DNA of 28,805 nt from an uncultured Flavobacteriaceae bacterium (GCA_945788155.1 CALZKX010000285.1:1-28805); one strand, 5' to 3'; positions 8,384 through 16,673 are shown, numbered from the stretch's first letter. Notes: generated from the letters alone by a model not told the origin. Numbers and translations are program-made.

Positions 8384-9610
8384 CTATAATAATTCAAAAA
8401 CTTTTAAAATACTTTTAACTCCTAAAAATATTGTAACAGCTAGAATAACTAAACTTATTACATTTTGACGCAAGGTGTTTTTATTACTACCTAAAACTGA
8501 TTCTTTATTCATTATCCAAATAAGGAATCCAGCAATTACGGGAAGTAAAATACCATTGGCTACTTGCGCAAATTTTATAATCTCTATAGATTTTATTCCT
8601 GAAGATGAAGATAACACCCCTAAAACAAGAATTAACATCCACACAGCTTTAAACTTTTTTGACGACATATTAGTAGACCATCCTAAACATCCTGTTGCCA
8701 CAAAAGCTGCTGCTAATGGTGCTGTTATGGCGCTTGTTATTCCTGCAGCAAACAACCCTATAGCTAAAAAGTATTTTGAAAAACTACCAAATAAAGGCTC
8801 TAAACCTAAGGCTAAATCGGCGGCATTGTTTATATCTTGGGTTTTAATTGCAGCAGCAGAAACTATAATACTCATTGAAACTATTCCGCCTAAAACAACA
8901 GCCATAATAGTGTCTTTTTTAGCATATTTTAAATCGCTTTTGCTGCTCCATTTTTCTTTTACAAGTGATGCATGTAAAAACAGATTATATGGCACTACAG
9001 TCGTTCCTATTAAACCAATAATAGTTAGAATACTATCTTCTGGAAATTTAGGCCAGAAAACACCTTTAAACACTGCAACTAAGTTTGGCTTGGTCAAAAT
9101 AGCAGTGACAACAAACGCAATACTCATTAATATCACTAACGTCACTAGGGTTTTTTCTAAAACTTTATAATTTCCAATATATAGCAAAACAAAAGCCACC
9201 AAGCCAATGGCTACACTAAAATAATTCAATGAAAAAGAACCTATGTCTTGAGTATGCTGACCTAAAACAGCCTCAAGACCCAACACGCCTCCACTTATAT
9301 TACCTGCTTCATAAGCTGCATTACCAATAACAATTGCAGATAGAATTAAAATAATAGATAATACTTTAAATAGCGGCTGTTTTATTTCGGTTCTAATAAT
9401 TTCTGACAAACCTTTTTGTGAAATAATACCCAATCGTGCAGACATTTCTTGCAGCACAATTGTAGCTACAATAGATAATACCATTGCCCAAAGCAAGGCA
9501 TATCCAAAATTAACTCCTGCTACAGTAGATAATGTAACCGTTCCTGGGCCAATGAATGCAGCTGCAACCAATGGTCCTGGGCCAATGTTTTTAAACCATT
9601 TTTTTATCAT
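8384..9610 (-). CDS. NRAMP-fold transporter lacking canonical metal-binding residues
   Basis: Polytopic inner-membrane protein of 408 residues with the SLC11/NRAMP layout (about 11 TM helices). Family signatures are recognisable but altered where they matter. The TM1 break that binds metal, DPGN in true NRAMPs, reads GPGT here (21-24, IGPGTVTLSTVAG). The TM6 motif, A-T-V-M-P-H-N in true NRAMPs, reads T-T-V-V-P-Y-N (203-209, before LFLHASLVKEKW). Asp, Asn, Met and the following His are all replaced. A Mn/Fe transporter is therefore unlikely. Gene order transporter-pxpA-pxpB-pxpC, abutting pxpA, suggests uptake of oxoproline or a related solute; this is inference. A Bacillus oxoprolinase cluster also contains an NRAMP-like gene (ycsG), from memory. 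Start ATG 9610. Confidence 0.88.
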   Translation of the reverse strand: MIKKWFKNIGPGPLVAAAFIGPGTVTLSTVAGVNFGYALLWAMVLSIVATIVLQEMSARLGIISQKGLSEIIRTEIKQPLFKVLSIILILSAIVIGNAAYEAGNISGGVLGLEAVLGQHTQDIGSFSLNYFSVAIGLVAFVLLYIGNYKVLEKTLVTLVILMSIAFVVTAILTKPNLVAVFKGVFWPKFPEDSILTIIGLIGTTVVPYNLFLHASLVKEKWSSKSDLKYAKKDTIMAVVLGGIVSMSIIVSAAAIKTQDINNAADLALGLEPLFGSFSKYFLAIGLFAAGITSAITAPLAAAFVATGCLGWSTNMSSKKFKAVWMLILVLGVLSSSSGIKSIEIIKFAQVANGILLPVIAGFLIWIMNKESVLGSNKNTLRQNVISLVILAVTIFLGVKSILKVFELL

Positions 9611-9647
9611 TAAATAACATTTATCTTTAAATTCTTAAAAGAACAGA

Positions 9648-11186
9648 CTAGCCCAACCAGCCTTCACGATCTAAACTTCTGTATTGAATAGCTTCACTAA
9701 TATGGTTGCCATTAATATCTTGGACACCTTCTAAATCGGCAATGGTACGTGATACTTTTAAGATTCTATCATAAGCTCGTGCAGATAGATTCAAACGTTC
9801 CATCGCTACTTTTAGCAATTGCATAGACGCATCGTCTAGCTTACAATGTTTACGAATTTGCTTGGTGTTCATTTGTGCATTGTAATGGACTTTGTTTGAT
9901 TCCTTAAAACGTCTCGTTTGCAATTCTCTTGCTGCTGTTACGCGTTTTCTTATATCCACCGAAGATTCACTTTTCCGTTCTTCTGAAAGCTTTTCAAAAG
10001 GCACAGGCGTGACCTCTATATGAATATCTATTCTATCTAACAAAGGCCCAGAAATTTTGCTTAAATAGCGTTGCATTTCGGCTGGCGAACTTGTTACAGG
10101 CGCATCAGGGTCGTTAAAATAACCACTTGGGCTCGGATTCATACTGGCTACCAACATAAACGACGAAGGGTAAGTTACTGTAAATTTTGCACGCGAAATC
10201 GTCACTTCCCTATCTTCTAAAGGTTGTCGCATCACTTCTAAAACTTCACGTTTAAATTCTGGTAATTCGTCCAGAAACAGTACACCATTATGCGATAATG
10301 AGATTTCTCCAGGTTGCGGATAGCTTCCGCCACCAACAAGCGCAACGTTGCTTATGGTATGATGAGGCGAACGAAATGGTCGTTGTGCCATAAGTCCTGC
10401 ATGTGCTTTTACACGACCAACAACGGAATGTATTTTAGTGGTTTCCAATGCTTCGTGCAAGGTCATTGGTGGTAAAATGGATGGCAATCTTTTAGCTAAC
10501 ATAGTTTTTCCAGCTCCAGGTGGCCCAATTAATATAATATTATGGCCTCCAGCTGCTGCAATTTCCATACAGCGTTTTATACTTTCCTGTCCTTTAACAT
10601 CGGAAAAATCAAACTCTGGAAAATCCAGGTTTTTATAAAACTCTTTTCGAGTATCTATAATGGTTTGTTCTATCGCTTCGCCTTTATCAAAAAAATTAAT
10701 GACTTGTTTGATATTATCTACCCCATAAATTTTTAAATCACCAACAATAGCTGCTTCTTTTGCATTTTGACTTGGCAGGATAAATCCTTTAAACCCTTCT
10801 TCCCTCGCTTTTACAGCAATAGGTAATGCGCCTTTTATGGGCTGTAAACTGCCATCAAGCGACAGCTCTCCCATAATTAAAAAATCTTCTAAATTTTCAG
10901 CTTGAATTTGTTTAGAAGCAGCCAAAATTCCAACTGCTAAAGTTAAATCGTATGCACTTCCCTCCTTACGTAAATCGGCAGGTGCCATGTTTATAGTGAT
11001 TTTCTTTCCAGGTATTTTATAGCCGTTATTCTGCAATGCTGCTGCTATACGGTAATTACTTTCTTTAATAGCATTATCTGGTAAGCCTACCAAATGATAA
11101 CCTATGCCTTTATCTACATTAACTTCTACAGTAATTGTGGAAGCTTCCACTCCAAAAACAGCACTAGCAAATACTTTTTTAAGCAT
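9648..11186 (-). CDS. YifB/ComM-family Mg-chelatase-like AAA+ ATPase
   Basis: 512 residues in three parts. The first is an N-terminal Lon-S16-like ChlI domain (about 20-150, with GLPDNAIKESNYRI and MAPADLRKEGSAYDLTLAVGIL). The second is the AAA+ Mg-chelatase domain with Walker A GPPGAGKT (221-228), Walker B VLFLDELPEF and the RPFRSPHHT motif. The third is the Mg_chelatase_C domain with the LNLSARAYDRILKVSRTIADL block near the C-terminus. Some relatives (ComM) are hexameric helicases that promote branch migration during natural transformation; others are simply called YifB and their role is unknown. There is no evidence of chelatase activity. Start ATG 11186. It ends 37 bases before the NRAMP gene and could be transcribed with it. 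Confidence 0.94.
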   Translation of the reverse strand: MLKKVFASAVFGVEASTITVEVNVDKGIGYHLVGLPDNAIKESNYRIAAALQNNGYKIPGKKITINMAPADLRKEGSAYDLTLAVGILAASKQIQAENLEDFLIMGELSLDGSLQPIKGALPIAVKAREEGFKGFILPSQNAKEAAIVGDLKIYGVDNIKQVINFFDKGEAIEQTIIDTRKEFYKNLDFPEFDFSDVKGQESIKRCMEIAAAGGHNIILIGPPGAGKTMLAKRLPSILPPMTLHEALETTKIHSVVGRVKAHAGLMAQRPFRSPHHTISNVALVGGGSYPQPGEISLSHNGVLFLDELPEFKREVLEVMRQPLEDREVTISRAKFTVTYPSSFMLVASMNPSPSGYFNDPDAPVTSSPAEMQRYLSKISGPLLDRIDIHIEVTPVPFEKLSEERKSESSVDIRKRVTAARELQTRRFKESNKVHYNAQMNTKQIRKHCKLDDASMQLLKVAMERLNLSARAYDRILKVSRTIADLEGVQDINGNHISEAIQYRSLDREGWLG

Positions 11187-11231
11187 ACATTATTGATTTG
11201 CTTAAATGTAAGAAAAATTGTCAACACAACA

Positions 11232-11942
11232 TTAATCCCTCACACTCCATATTTCATGTATAGGATTGCCTTTGCTGGAAAATCCTTTATGATGCCAATT
11301 ACCATCAACAAAACTATAATTAAACTTTAAACTAGCTCCTGCTCTCGAATCATCTCTAGAGAAAAACTCGATGTTCTCAGTATATTCACCATCGACTGTA
11401 GTGTAAGTGCCTCCACCTGTTCCCATAAATTGTTTGGTTTTGGTATTATAAGCAATCCATTGAAAACGAGTTCCTGATAGTATTTTCATGGTTTTTCGCG
11501 GTCCACTTGTGTCTCGTAGTTGCTCTTTCCCATCTCTAACTCTCCCAGACATTAACCATGCTCCTTGAAGTTTTCCTGGAGTACCATTATCAATTCTTGT
11601 AAGTTTCATTTCACTCCCAACGATTTGCAATGTAGTATCTGTGATAGTTACTTCAAAACTTACTTCGGTACTAACACGCTCAGGATTATCACTGTGGAAT
11701 TCAACTTTTTCGGTCATTACATTGCCGTCTAATTTCCAGGTGCCACCATTTGAGTGAATAAATTTTCCTGTCTCAGCATCATAAATTGTTAATACTTGAT
11801 ATCCATCGGCAAATATAACTACGCTTCTTAGTTTTTCTCCTGTTTCAGAAGTACTATATCCTTCCCAAGCACCAATTACACTTTGTGCATTTACCACAAA
11901 AGAGAAGAAAGTGCCTACCAATAAAAATATTATTTTTTTCAT
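11232..11942 (-). CDS. Secreted beta-rich protein made of two similar halves, unknown function
   Basis: 236 residues. A signal peptide (MKKIIFLLVGTFFSFVVNAQ) with A-Q cleavage predicts export. The mature protein consists of two similar halves: GAW..(24) / GGTW (66) / EKVEFHSDN (78), and GAW (127) / GGGTY (176) / ENIEFFSRDD (189), each with alternating hydrophobic strands. I read this as an internal duplication of a lipocalin-like or similar beta-barrel unit of about 100 residues. It has no catalytic motif and no lipobox, so it is probably periplasmic. Start ATG 11942. The gene stands alone between yifB and the candidate sRNA interval. No named family is assigned with confidence. Confidence 0.72.
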   Translation of the reverse strand: MKKIIFLLVGTFFSFVVNAQSVIGAWEGYSTSETGEKLRSVVIFADGYQVLTIYDAETGKFIHSNGGTWKLDGNVMTEKVEFHSDNPERVSTEVSFEVTITDTTLQIVGSEMKLTRIDNGTPGKLQGAWLMSGRVRDGKEQLRDTSGPRKTMKILSGTRFQWIAYNTKTKQFMGTGGGTYTTVDGEYTENIEFFSRDDSRAGASLKFNYSFVDGNWHHKGFSSKGNPIHEIWSVRD

Positions 11943-12012
11943 GATTAATTAATTTTTTTAAATATATGAAATATTGTCTTTAAAAAGTATTCCAATTTAA
12001 GATGAAGTAGTA

Positions 12013-12043
12013 TTGTGCTGTCTTGGTTTATTAGTTATATTTG
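12013..12043 (+). promoter_or_regulatory. Strong Bacteroidota-type promoter for candidate sRNA
   Basis: TTG at 12013-12015 and a perfect -7 element TATATTTG at 12036-12043, separated by 20 bases, match the TTG-N(19-21)-TAnnTTTG consensus of the primary Bacteroidota sigma factor. It faces the plus strand, where no protein gene begins until 14559, so its product should be the short transcript described at 12050-12131. Confidence 0.55.
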
Positions 12044-12049
12044 CAGCCA

Positions 12050-12131
12050 CTTAAATAACCACTTGTGGTTGTTTGGGTATTACACAAAAAAGAATCCTAT
12101 AGTATGGTCACTATGGGATTCGCTTTTTTAG
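12050..12131 (+). ncRNA. Candidate small RNA with 5' hairpin and intrinsic terminator
   Basis: A transcript starting about 7 bases after TATATTTG (12036-12043) would begin near 12050 and be about 80 nt long. Near its 5' end is a 9-bp stem (12053-12061 with 12066-12074) closed by a CUUG loop. Then comes an A-rich linker, then a 12-bp stem (12092-12103 with 12110-12121, one G-U pair) followed after GC by six Ts (12124-12129), a convincing intrinsic terminator. No start codon with a long frame is present. I do not recognise a known family (not tRNA, SRP RNA or tmRNA as far as I can tell). Expression is not shown by sequence. Confidence 0.42.
12085..12129. terminator. Bidirectional intrinsic terminator
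   Basis: A 12-bp stem (12092-12103 / 12110-12121) with six Ts on the plus side (12124-12129) and an A-run before it (12085-12091) that reads as a T-run on the minus strand. It can therefore end both the plus-strand candidate sRNA and the minus-strand hydrolase gene, which stops at 12159. Confidence 0.75.
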
Positions 12132-12158
12132 ATACTTTCCCTTTTAAAAAATTCTAAA

Positions 12159-13124
12159 TTATTCTTGATTGATTCTAAAAAACTCAAGTGCTCGCATTTC
12201 ATTATAATAATAATTATTGAGTTGTACAAAACCTACATGACCTCCATGTTGTGGCATTTCTAAATGCAAATAAGCATTTGCTTTTGCTTCTTTTACTGGA
12301 TAACATTCGGGAGATAAAAAGGAATCGTTTAAGGCGTTAATAATTAGCGTTGGTGTTTTAATGTTAGGTAAAAATTGCAAACTGCTACATTGCTTATAAT
12401 AGTCCAAAGCATCTTTGAAACCATGTGCTTTTGAAGTATAAGCATCATCAAAATCTTTTAAAGTTTTAATTGAAGTAATTTCTTTAATACTCAGTTTATC
12501 AGAATATTGAATTTGTTTTATTTTGAGACGACCTAATAAGTATTTCACAAAACGATCATGATATAATATATTTTTAAAAGTATGCAACTCTTTACAGGAA
12601 CCATGTAAATCACAAGGTACCGAAACAGCAACCACTCCTTTAATTTGAGGAGGCACATCATTGCGCTCGCCAATATATTTTAATATCATATTAGCTCCTA
12701 AACTAATGCCATGAAAATAAATATTTGAGTACTGTTGGTTGTTAATTAAATGATTCACAACATCAACCAAATCATCAGTTGCACCCGAATGATAACTATG
12801 ATATTTTAAATTTGGTTCGCCACTGCAGCCTCTAAAATTCACACAAACTGCATCGACACCGTTTTCATTAAACAGTTTTGCTGTTCCAGTCATATAAGGT
12901 CGTTGCGCATTGCCTTCAAGACCATGAAGCATCACAATCACTTTATTTGATTTTTTTAGAGCATAACTCCAATCGAGATCTAAAAAATCACCATCTGTAA
13001 GTATTATACGCTCTCGTTCTTGCTTTAAACCATTAACTCTTCTAACCAACCCTGAATATACAGTAGAAACAAAACCATTTTTAAACAAAAAAGGTGGCCT
13101 ATATGCCGAATCTATTATAGGCAT
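12159..13124 (-). CDS. YheT-like alpha/beta hydrolase
   Basis: Predicted cytoplasmic serine hydrolase of the YheT/COG0429 family (321 residues, usual length). Blocks: YRPPFLFKNGFVSTVYSGLVRR at the N-terminus as in YheT, the oxyanion region MLHGLEGNAQRPYM (65-78), FRGCSGEPN (98-105) and the nucleophile elbow HGISLGAN with Ser141. The acid follows in LIINALNDSFLSP and the His in PQHGGHVGF. The substrate is unknown; relatives act on esters or lipids. Start ATG 13124 overlaps the tilS stop (TAATG), so the two genes are translationally coupled, and a terminator lies after the gene at 12085-12129. Confidence 0.92.
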   Translation of the reverse strand: MPIIDSAYRPPFLFKNGFVSTVYSGLVRRVNGLKQERERIILTDGDFLDLDWSYALKKSNKVIVMLHGLEGNAQRPYMTGTAKLFNENGVDAVCVNFRGCSGEPNLKYHSYHSGATDDLVDVVNHLINNQQYSNIYFHGISLGANMILKYIGERNDVPPQIKGVVAVSVPCDLHGSCKELHTFKNILYHDRFVKYLLGRLKIKQIQYSDKLSIKEITSIKTLKDFDDAYTSKAHGFKDALDYYKQCSSLQFLPNIKTPTLIINALNDSFLSPECYPVKEAKANAYLHLEMPQHGGHVGFVQLNNYYYNEMRALEFFRINQE

Positions 13125-14434
13125 TATTGTAAACTTATTTTTAAAATGGTTTTTGTGTTTTTGATGACTTTAAATCTGTCGTCTGCACGATGCCCAACAA
13201 CCCAAACAATATCTTTTCCAGAGCATAATAACCAAGTATTTTCTTTATCCAATAAAGAAAATTTTTCATCTTTAAAGTATTTACTAACCTTCTTTTTTCC
13301 ATTCATTCCTAAAGGGTAAAAATAATCGCCTTGTTCCCATTTTCTTAATATAAGCGGAAACGCTAAGCTTTCGAAATCAAAAAAGGTGCTGTTGTTTTTT
13401 ACCTCGTCTACTCGTGGTACTTTAGAGATTGACAACTGACCAAAAGGCGTTAAAACCAAACTCTGTGCATCTGTAATTTTAATGGATTCAGTAGGTAAAT
13501 TAGCTATTTGGGTTAACATTAAATATTCTCTATCTTTTAATAAGCGATGTGTATTGGAAAACACTTGCTTGCCTGATTGTGCTGATAATAACTCAAGAAC
13601 ATCTTCCCACTGTGTAAATCCGTAGCCATTTAGCAATTCATACAAATATGCTTTTGGGTTATTTAATTGTTGAATCTCATGGATATTAAAAGCAAGGTCA
13701 TTGTTACTTGTTTTACTTACAATTGCTTGCGCTACTTCATCTACTTTATCGTTAATTATAGATTTAGCGTCTTTTAAATATTGCTGTGTTTTTTTAAAGT
13801 TTTGCAGCAGTTTAGGATTAATGCCTTTTAAAATAGGAATCACTTCATGACGCAATTTATTTCGTAAATATTTGGTTGAAGAATTGCTACTATCTTCACG
13901 CCATTGTAATTTATGTTGCTTCGCAAACGCTTCAATTTCGTCTCGTGTAAATGGCAACAAAGGTCTTACAATAGCCTCGTTAACAGCTGGAATTCCTAAC
14001 AACCCATCCAGTCCAGTACCTCTGGATAAATTAATTAAAAGGGTTTCAAAATCATCATCGGCATGGTGTGCCGTTAAAACATGGTTGAACCCTAATTGTG
14101 TTTTTAGTTCTTCGAACCAATAATAACGCAATGTTCTGGCTGCCATTTGCGTACTTATTTTTTTATCGGTCGCAAATTGTTTTGTGTCAAAATTTTCAAT
14201 AAACACTTCCAATTCCCAATCTTCGGCTAGCTGTAGCACAAAATCTTCATCTGCATCACTTTCTGCTGCTCTTAAATTAAAATTGCAATGTGCCAATGCA
14301 ATATCAATATTAAGTTCTTTACATAAAAATGCCAACACGACACTATCTATACCTCCTGAGAAAGCAAGAAGAAGCTTAGCCTTTTTTATAAAAAAGAACT
14401 CTTTATTTATATGACTTTCGAATTTATTTAGCAT
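13124..14434 (-). CDS. tilS: tRNA(Ile)-lysidine synthase
   Basis: TilS ligates lysine to C34 of tRNA(Ile2) with ATP, changing its codon specificity from AUG to AUA; essential in most bacteria. 436 residues with the P-loop SGGIDSVVLAFL (27-38) of the PP-loop ATPase family, ALAHCNFNLR, LTAHHADDDFETLLINLSRGTGLDGLLGIP, and the C-terminal TilS-C domain (FPLILRKWEQGDYFYPLGMNGKKKVSKYFKDEK). Complete. Start ATG 14434. A -7-like element TATATTTG (minus strand, 14440-14447) lies so close that transcription could begin at or next to the start codon. It overlaps the following hydrolase gene by one base (TAATG). Confidence 0.97.
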   Translation of the reverse strand: MLNKFESHINKEFFFIKKAKLLLAFSGGIDSVVLAFLCKELNIDIALAHCNFNLRAAESDADEDFVLQLAEDWELEVFIENFDTKQFATDKKISTQMAARTLRYYWFEELKTQLGFNHVLTAHHADDDFETLLINLSRGTGLDGLLGIPAVNEAIVRPLLPFTRDEIEAFAKQHKLQWREDSSNSSTKYLRNKLRHEVIPILKGINPKLLQNFKKTQQYLKDAKSIINDKVDEVAQAIVSKTSNNDLAFNIHEIQQLNNPKAYLYELLNGYGFTQWEDVLELLSAQSGKQVFSNTHRLLKDREYLMLTQIANLPTESIKITDAQSLVLTPFGQLSISKVPRVDEVKNNSTFFDFESLAFPLILRKWEQGDYFYPLGMNGKKKVSKYFKDEKFSLLDKENTWLLCSGKDIVWVVGHRADDRFKVIKNTKTILKISLQ

Positions 14435-14439
14435 GGTTT

Positions 14440-14447
14440 CAAATATA
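14440..14447 (-). promoter_or_regulatory. Possible -7 element for tilS
   Basis: On the minus strand the sequence reads TATATTTG, a perfect TAnnTTTG match, but no TTG is spaced 17-23 bases upstream. A start about 7 bases downstream would fall at or within a base of the tilS ATG (14434), implying a leaderless or nearly leaderless mRNA. It may be fortuitous. Confidence 0.3.
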
Positions 14448-14489
14448 CAACTTTGGCAATATAAAAAATTGTGATATTACATTTGAATG

Positions 14490-14501
14490 TGATAATTATC
14501 A
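14490..14501. promoter_or_regulatory. 12-bp palindrome in divergent promoter region
   Basis: TGATAATTATCA is a perfect palindrome midway between divergent tilS and the gene at 14559. It has the look of a dimeric repressor site, and the GATAAT core is Fur-like, but only one copy is seen and AT-rich DNA yields such palindromes by chance. Confidence 0.25.
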
Positions 14502-14558
14502 TATTATAAAACACTAACGTTTTATAGCTTTAAGCATTAATTCTAATATTATTGGATA

Positions 14559-15251
14559 ATGAGCACTTTGAAAAAAATACAAGATAAAAACACACAAACA
14601 GAATTTGATAAAAAGGTTCTTTCGGCCATTCAGCATTTGCGTGCCTATACAAAGCATCGTTTATATATTGCTGAATCCACAGGTGTTTTACCAAGGAATA
14701 TGTATAGTTCCAACGACATAATAGATGAAAGTATTGCAAAATTCTACAGCAAAGGCATTAATATCGATTTAGAAGAAATGGCAATTAAGCTTCAGCTTTT
14801 TAAAATTGTGGATAACGATTTAAATGAACTTTTTAAAAAAGAAGCCTTTCATAAAGATACGCAAAGCACGAGTACCATTTTAGAAGAAGAACTGGACAGC
14901 CTCGAGGAAAAATACACACTTGATGCTGATTTGGACTGTGTTATGAATGAAGATTTAGAGGATATATCGTACCAGCAAGACAACAAACACATGCATTTGT
15001 TTTTATACGACGATAAAAATGCATCGGTTATTAATGCTCTTGAAATGGAAGATGTATCATCACAGCATACCAAAAAACTATTGAGTAAATTTTACACATG
15101 GTTACCAATGAATGTTACTGATATTGTGGATTTGTTCGTCTTTGGCAAACTAAGCTTCGAAGACATTTCTAAAATAAAAGACATAGAAATTAAACGTATT
15201 GAAAGAATTTTTGAAGGCGTTAGAAAAAGTTTTAGAAAAAACCTATCTTAA
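14559..15251 (+). CDS. Conserved flavobacterial protein, sigma-region-4-like C-terminus
   Basis: 230 residues, no signal peptide or TM. N-terminal block: LRAYTKHRLYIAESTGVLPRNM followed by YSSNDIIDESIAKFYSKGINID, faintly reminiscent of sigma region 2. Then an acidic middle (EEELDSLEEKYTLDADLDCVMNED; 120-150). The C-terminus (about 178-228) reads LPMNVTDIVDLFVFGKLSFEDI then a helix with KIKDIEIKRIERIFEGVRK, which has the LPxxxxxIxxLxxxGxLSxEEIA spacing of sigma region 4 helix-turn-helices. I therefore suspect a DNA-binding, sigma-related regulator, but the region 2 match is weak, so this is inference. Start ATG 14559. The stop overlaps the convergent pabB stop by four bases. Confidence 0.65.
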   Translation: MSTLKKIQDKNTQTEFDKKVLSAIQHLRAYTKHRLYIAESTGVLPRNMYSSNDIIDESIAKFYSKGINIDLEEMAIKLQLFKIVDNDLNELFKKEAFHKDTQSTSTILEEELDSLEEKYTLDADLDCVMNEDLEDISYQQDNKHMHLFLYDDKNASVINALEMEDVSSQHTKKLLSKFYTWLPMNVTDIVDLFVFGKLSFEDISKIKDIEIKRIERIFEGVRKSFRKNLS

Positions 15252-16537
15252 TTCTCTAAAACCTCTCGCATCGCTTTAGCTTTTACCAAGCATTCTTCAT
15301 ATTCCTCTAATGGGTCGCTTTTTGCTGTAATCGCTCCACCTACTGAATACGATACATATTGCTTAGTTGCGTTGTATAAGATGCTCCTTATAATGACATT
15401 AAAATCGAAATCGCCTTGAGGAGTAAAATACCCAACAGCGCCAGAATACAACCCTCGCTTTGTTTCTTCTAATTCTTCAATAATTTTCATTGCTGAGATT
15501 TTTGGAGCACCTGTCATGCTTCCCATTGGAAACGTAGTTCTTAATACATCTACAGGAGAAATGCCTTCCCTGAGTCTTGAAGATACAGTAGATATCATTT
15601 GATGTACTTGATCGAATGTGTAAACCTTACATAACTCCTCTACTTGCACACTGCCTTTCAAGGCTGTTTTAGAAAGGTCGTTTCTTACCAAATCTACAAT
15701 CATGATATTCTCGCTTCGCTCCTTTTCATCTGCCAATAATTGTTTTTTTAACTGAATATCTTCTCTGGCATTTTCAGAACGTTTGGACGTTCCTTTAATT
15801 GGCTGAGATATCACGTAATCACCTTTCTTCTTAATATAGCGCTCAGGCGAAGCAGATAATAAAAACGTATCGTACACTTTTAAAAACGTCGCAAAAGGTG
15901 GTCTTGAAATACCATTGAGTTTTTTATAAGTTTCAACTGGGTTTATTTGCGTGTTTTCGGCATAAAATTCTTGACAAAAATTAGCTTCATAAATATCACC
16001 TCTATGAATAGAGTTGAGAAGCTCGTTTACTTTATTAAAATAGGCATCTTTATGAATTCGCAGATGGATTTTTACATCGTTTTTATAAGCAACATCATTA
16101 AGTTTACGAGAATTAATTGCACTTAAATCCTTTTTAAACTCATTGGCAACGAGGTTTAAATAAAAAACGTTGAGCCTATTGCCTTTTATTAAAAATATTT
16201 TTTTAGGTTGAAAAAAGTATAGTTCTGGAAATTCAAGGCCATCAAAATTATTGGATTCCAACTGTTCAATGTCATTTTTTAAATCGTACGATAAGTAACC
16301 AAAAACCCAATCGTTAGTTTTGTTTTGATATGCTTCCAGTTTTTTAAAAGCATCCTGATAATCGGTTTGAATACTTGTTATAGCATCAACAGCTAATACA
16401 GCATCATATTCGGTGTTTAACTCTTGATGGTTATTGGAGTCTAACCAAATTACATCCTCGAATTGCTGGCTCCACAGCAATAGTTTTTCTTTAAAACTAG
16501 AGATATCTTTAATTAAAACAGACTTGTGTGCTCGCAA
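15248..16537 (-). CDS. pabB: Aminodeoxychorismate synthase component I
   Basis: Chorismate-using enzyme; with an amidotransferase subunit it makes 4-amino-4-deoxychorismate for p-aminobenzoate and folate. 429 residues with the full chorismate-binding domain: NSIHRGDIYEANFCQEFYA, RPPFATFLKV, SASPERYI, the PIKGTSKR motif with the active-site Lys that marks PabB (TrpE has PIAGT), IVDLVRNDLSKTALKGSV, PMGSMTGAPKISAM and YSGAVGYFTPQGDFDFNVIIRS. The PIKGT Lys favours pabB over trpE. The start is TTG 16537, supported by a good -7 element (TACCTTTG on the minus strand) about 23 bases upstream. The pabA partner is not in the window. Confidence 0.93.
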   Translation of the reverse strand: MRAHKSVLIKDISSFKEKLLLWSQQFEDVIWLDSNNHQELNTEYDAVLAVDAITSIQTDYQDAFKKLEAYQNKTNDWVFGYLSYDLKNDIEQLESNNFDGLEFPELYFFQPKKIFLIKGNRLNVFYLNLVANEFKKDLSAINSRKLNDVAYKNDVKIHLRIHKDAYFNKVNELLNSIHRGDIYEANFCQEFYAENTQINPVETYKKLNGISRPPFATFLKVYDTFLLSASPERYIKKKGDYVISQPIKGTSKRSENAREDIQLKKQLLADEKERSENIMIVDLVRNDLSKTALKGSVQVEELCKVYTFDQVHQMISTVSSRLREGISPVDVLRTTFPMGSMTGAPKISAMKIIEELEETKRGLYSGAVGYFTPQGDFDFNVIIRSILYNATKQYVSYSVGGAITAKSDPLEEYEECLVKAKAMREVLEN

Positions 16538-16559
16538 TGATGTAAGTATTATTAAGGCG

Positions 16560-16567
16560 CAAAGGTA
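16560..16567 (-). promoter_or_regulatory. -7 promoter element for pabB
   Basis: The minus strand reads TACCTTTG, an exact TAnnTTTG match, about 23 bases before the TTG start of pabB; predicted transcription start near 16553. No clear -33 TTG is seen at the right distance, so the call is moderate. Confidence 0.4.
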
Positions 16568-16673
16568 AACAGATAAATGTAATTTAAAAGCTTGTTGTTA
16601 AGAGAAACCCTTACCTTTATCGCTAAATTTTTTAACGTGACTTTTCATCTGATGATTTCTGTTGTTTTTCAAA

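Noticed and set aside
8475..9170. Open frame of 231 codons on the plus strand inside the NRAMP-like gene
   Set aside because: It is antisense to a clear membrane protein, its composition mirrors reverse-complemented hydrophobic codons, and it has no recognisable motif or promoter.
9648..11186. Magnesium chelatase subunit for tetrapyrrole synthesis
   Set aside because: The N-terminal ChlI/Lon-like domain and C-terminal domain mark YifB/ComM, and no tetrapyrrole genes are nearby.
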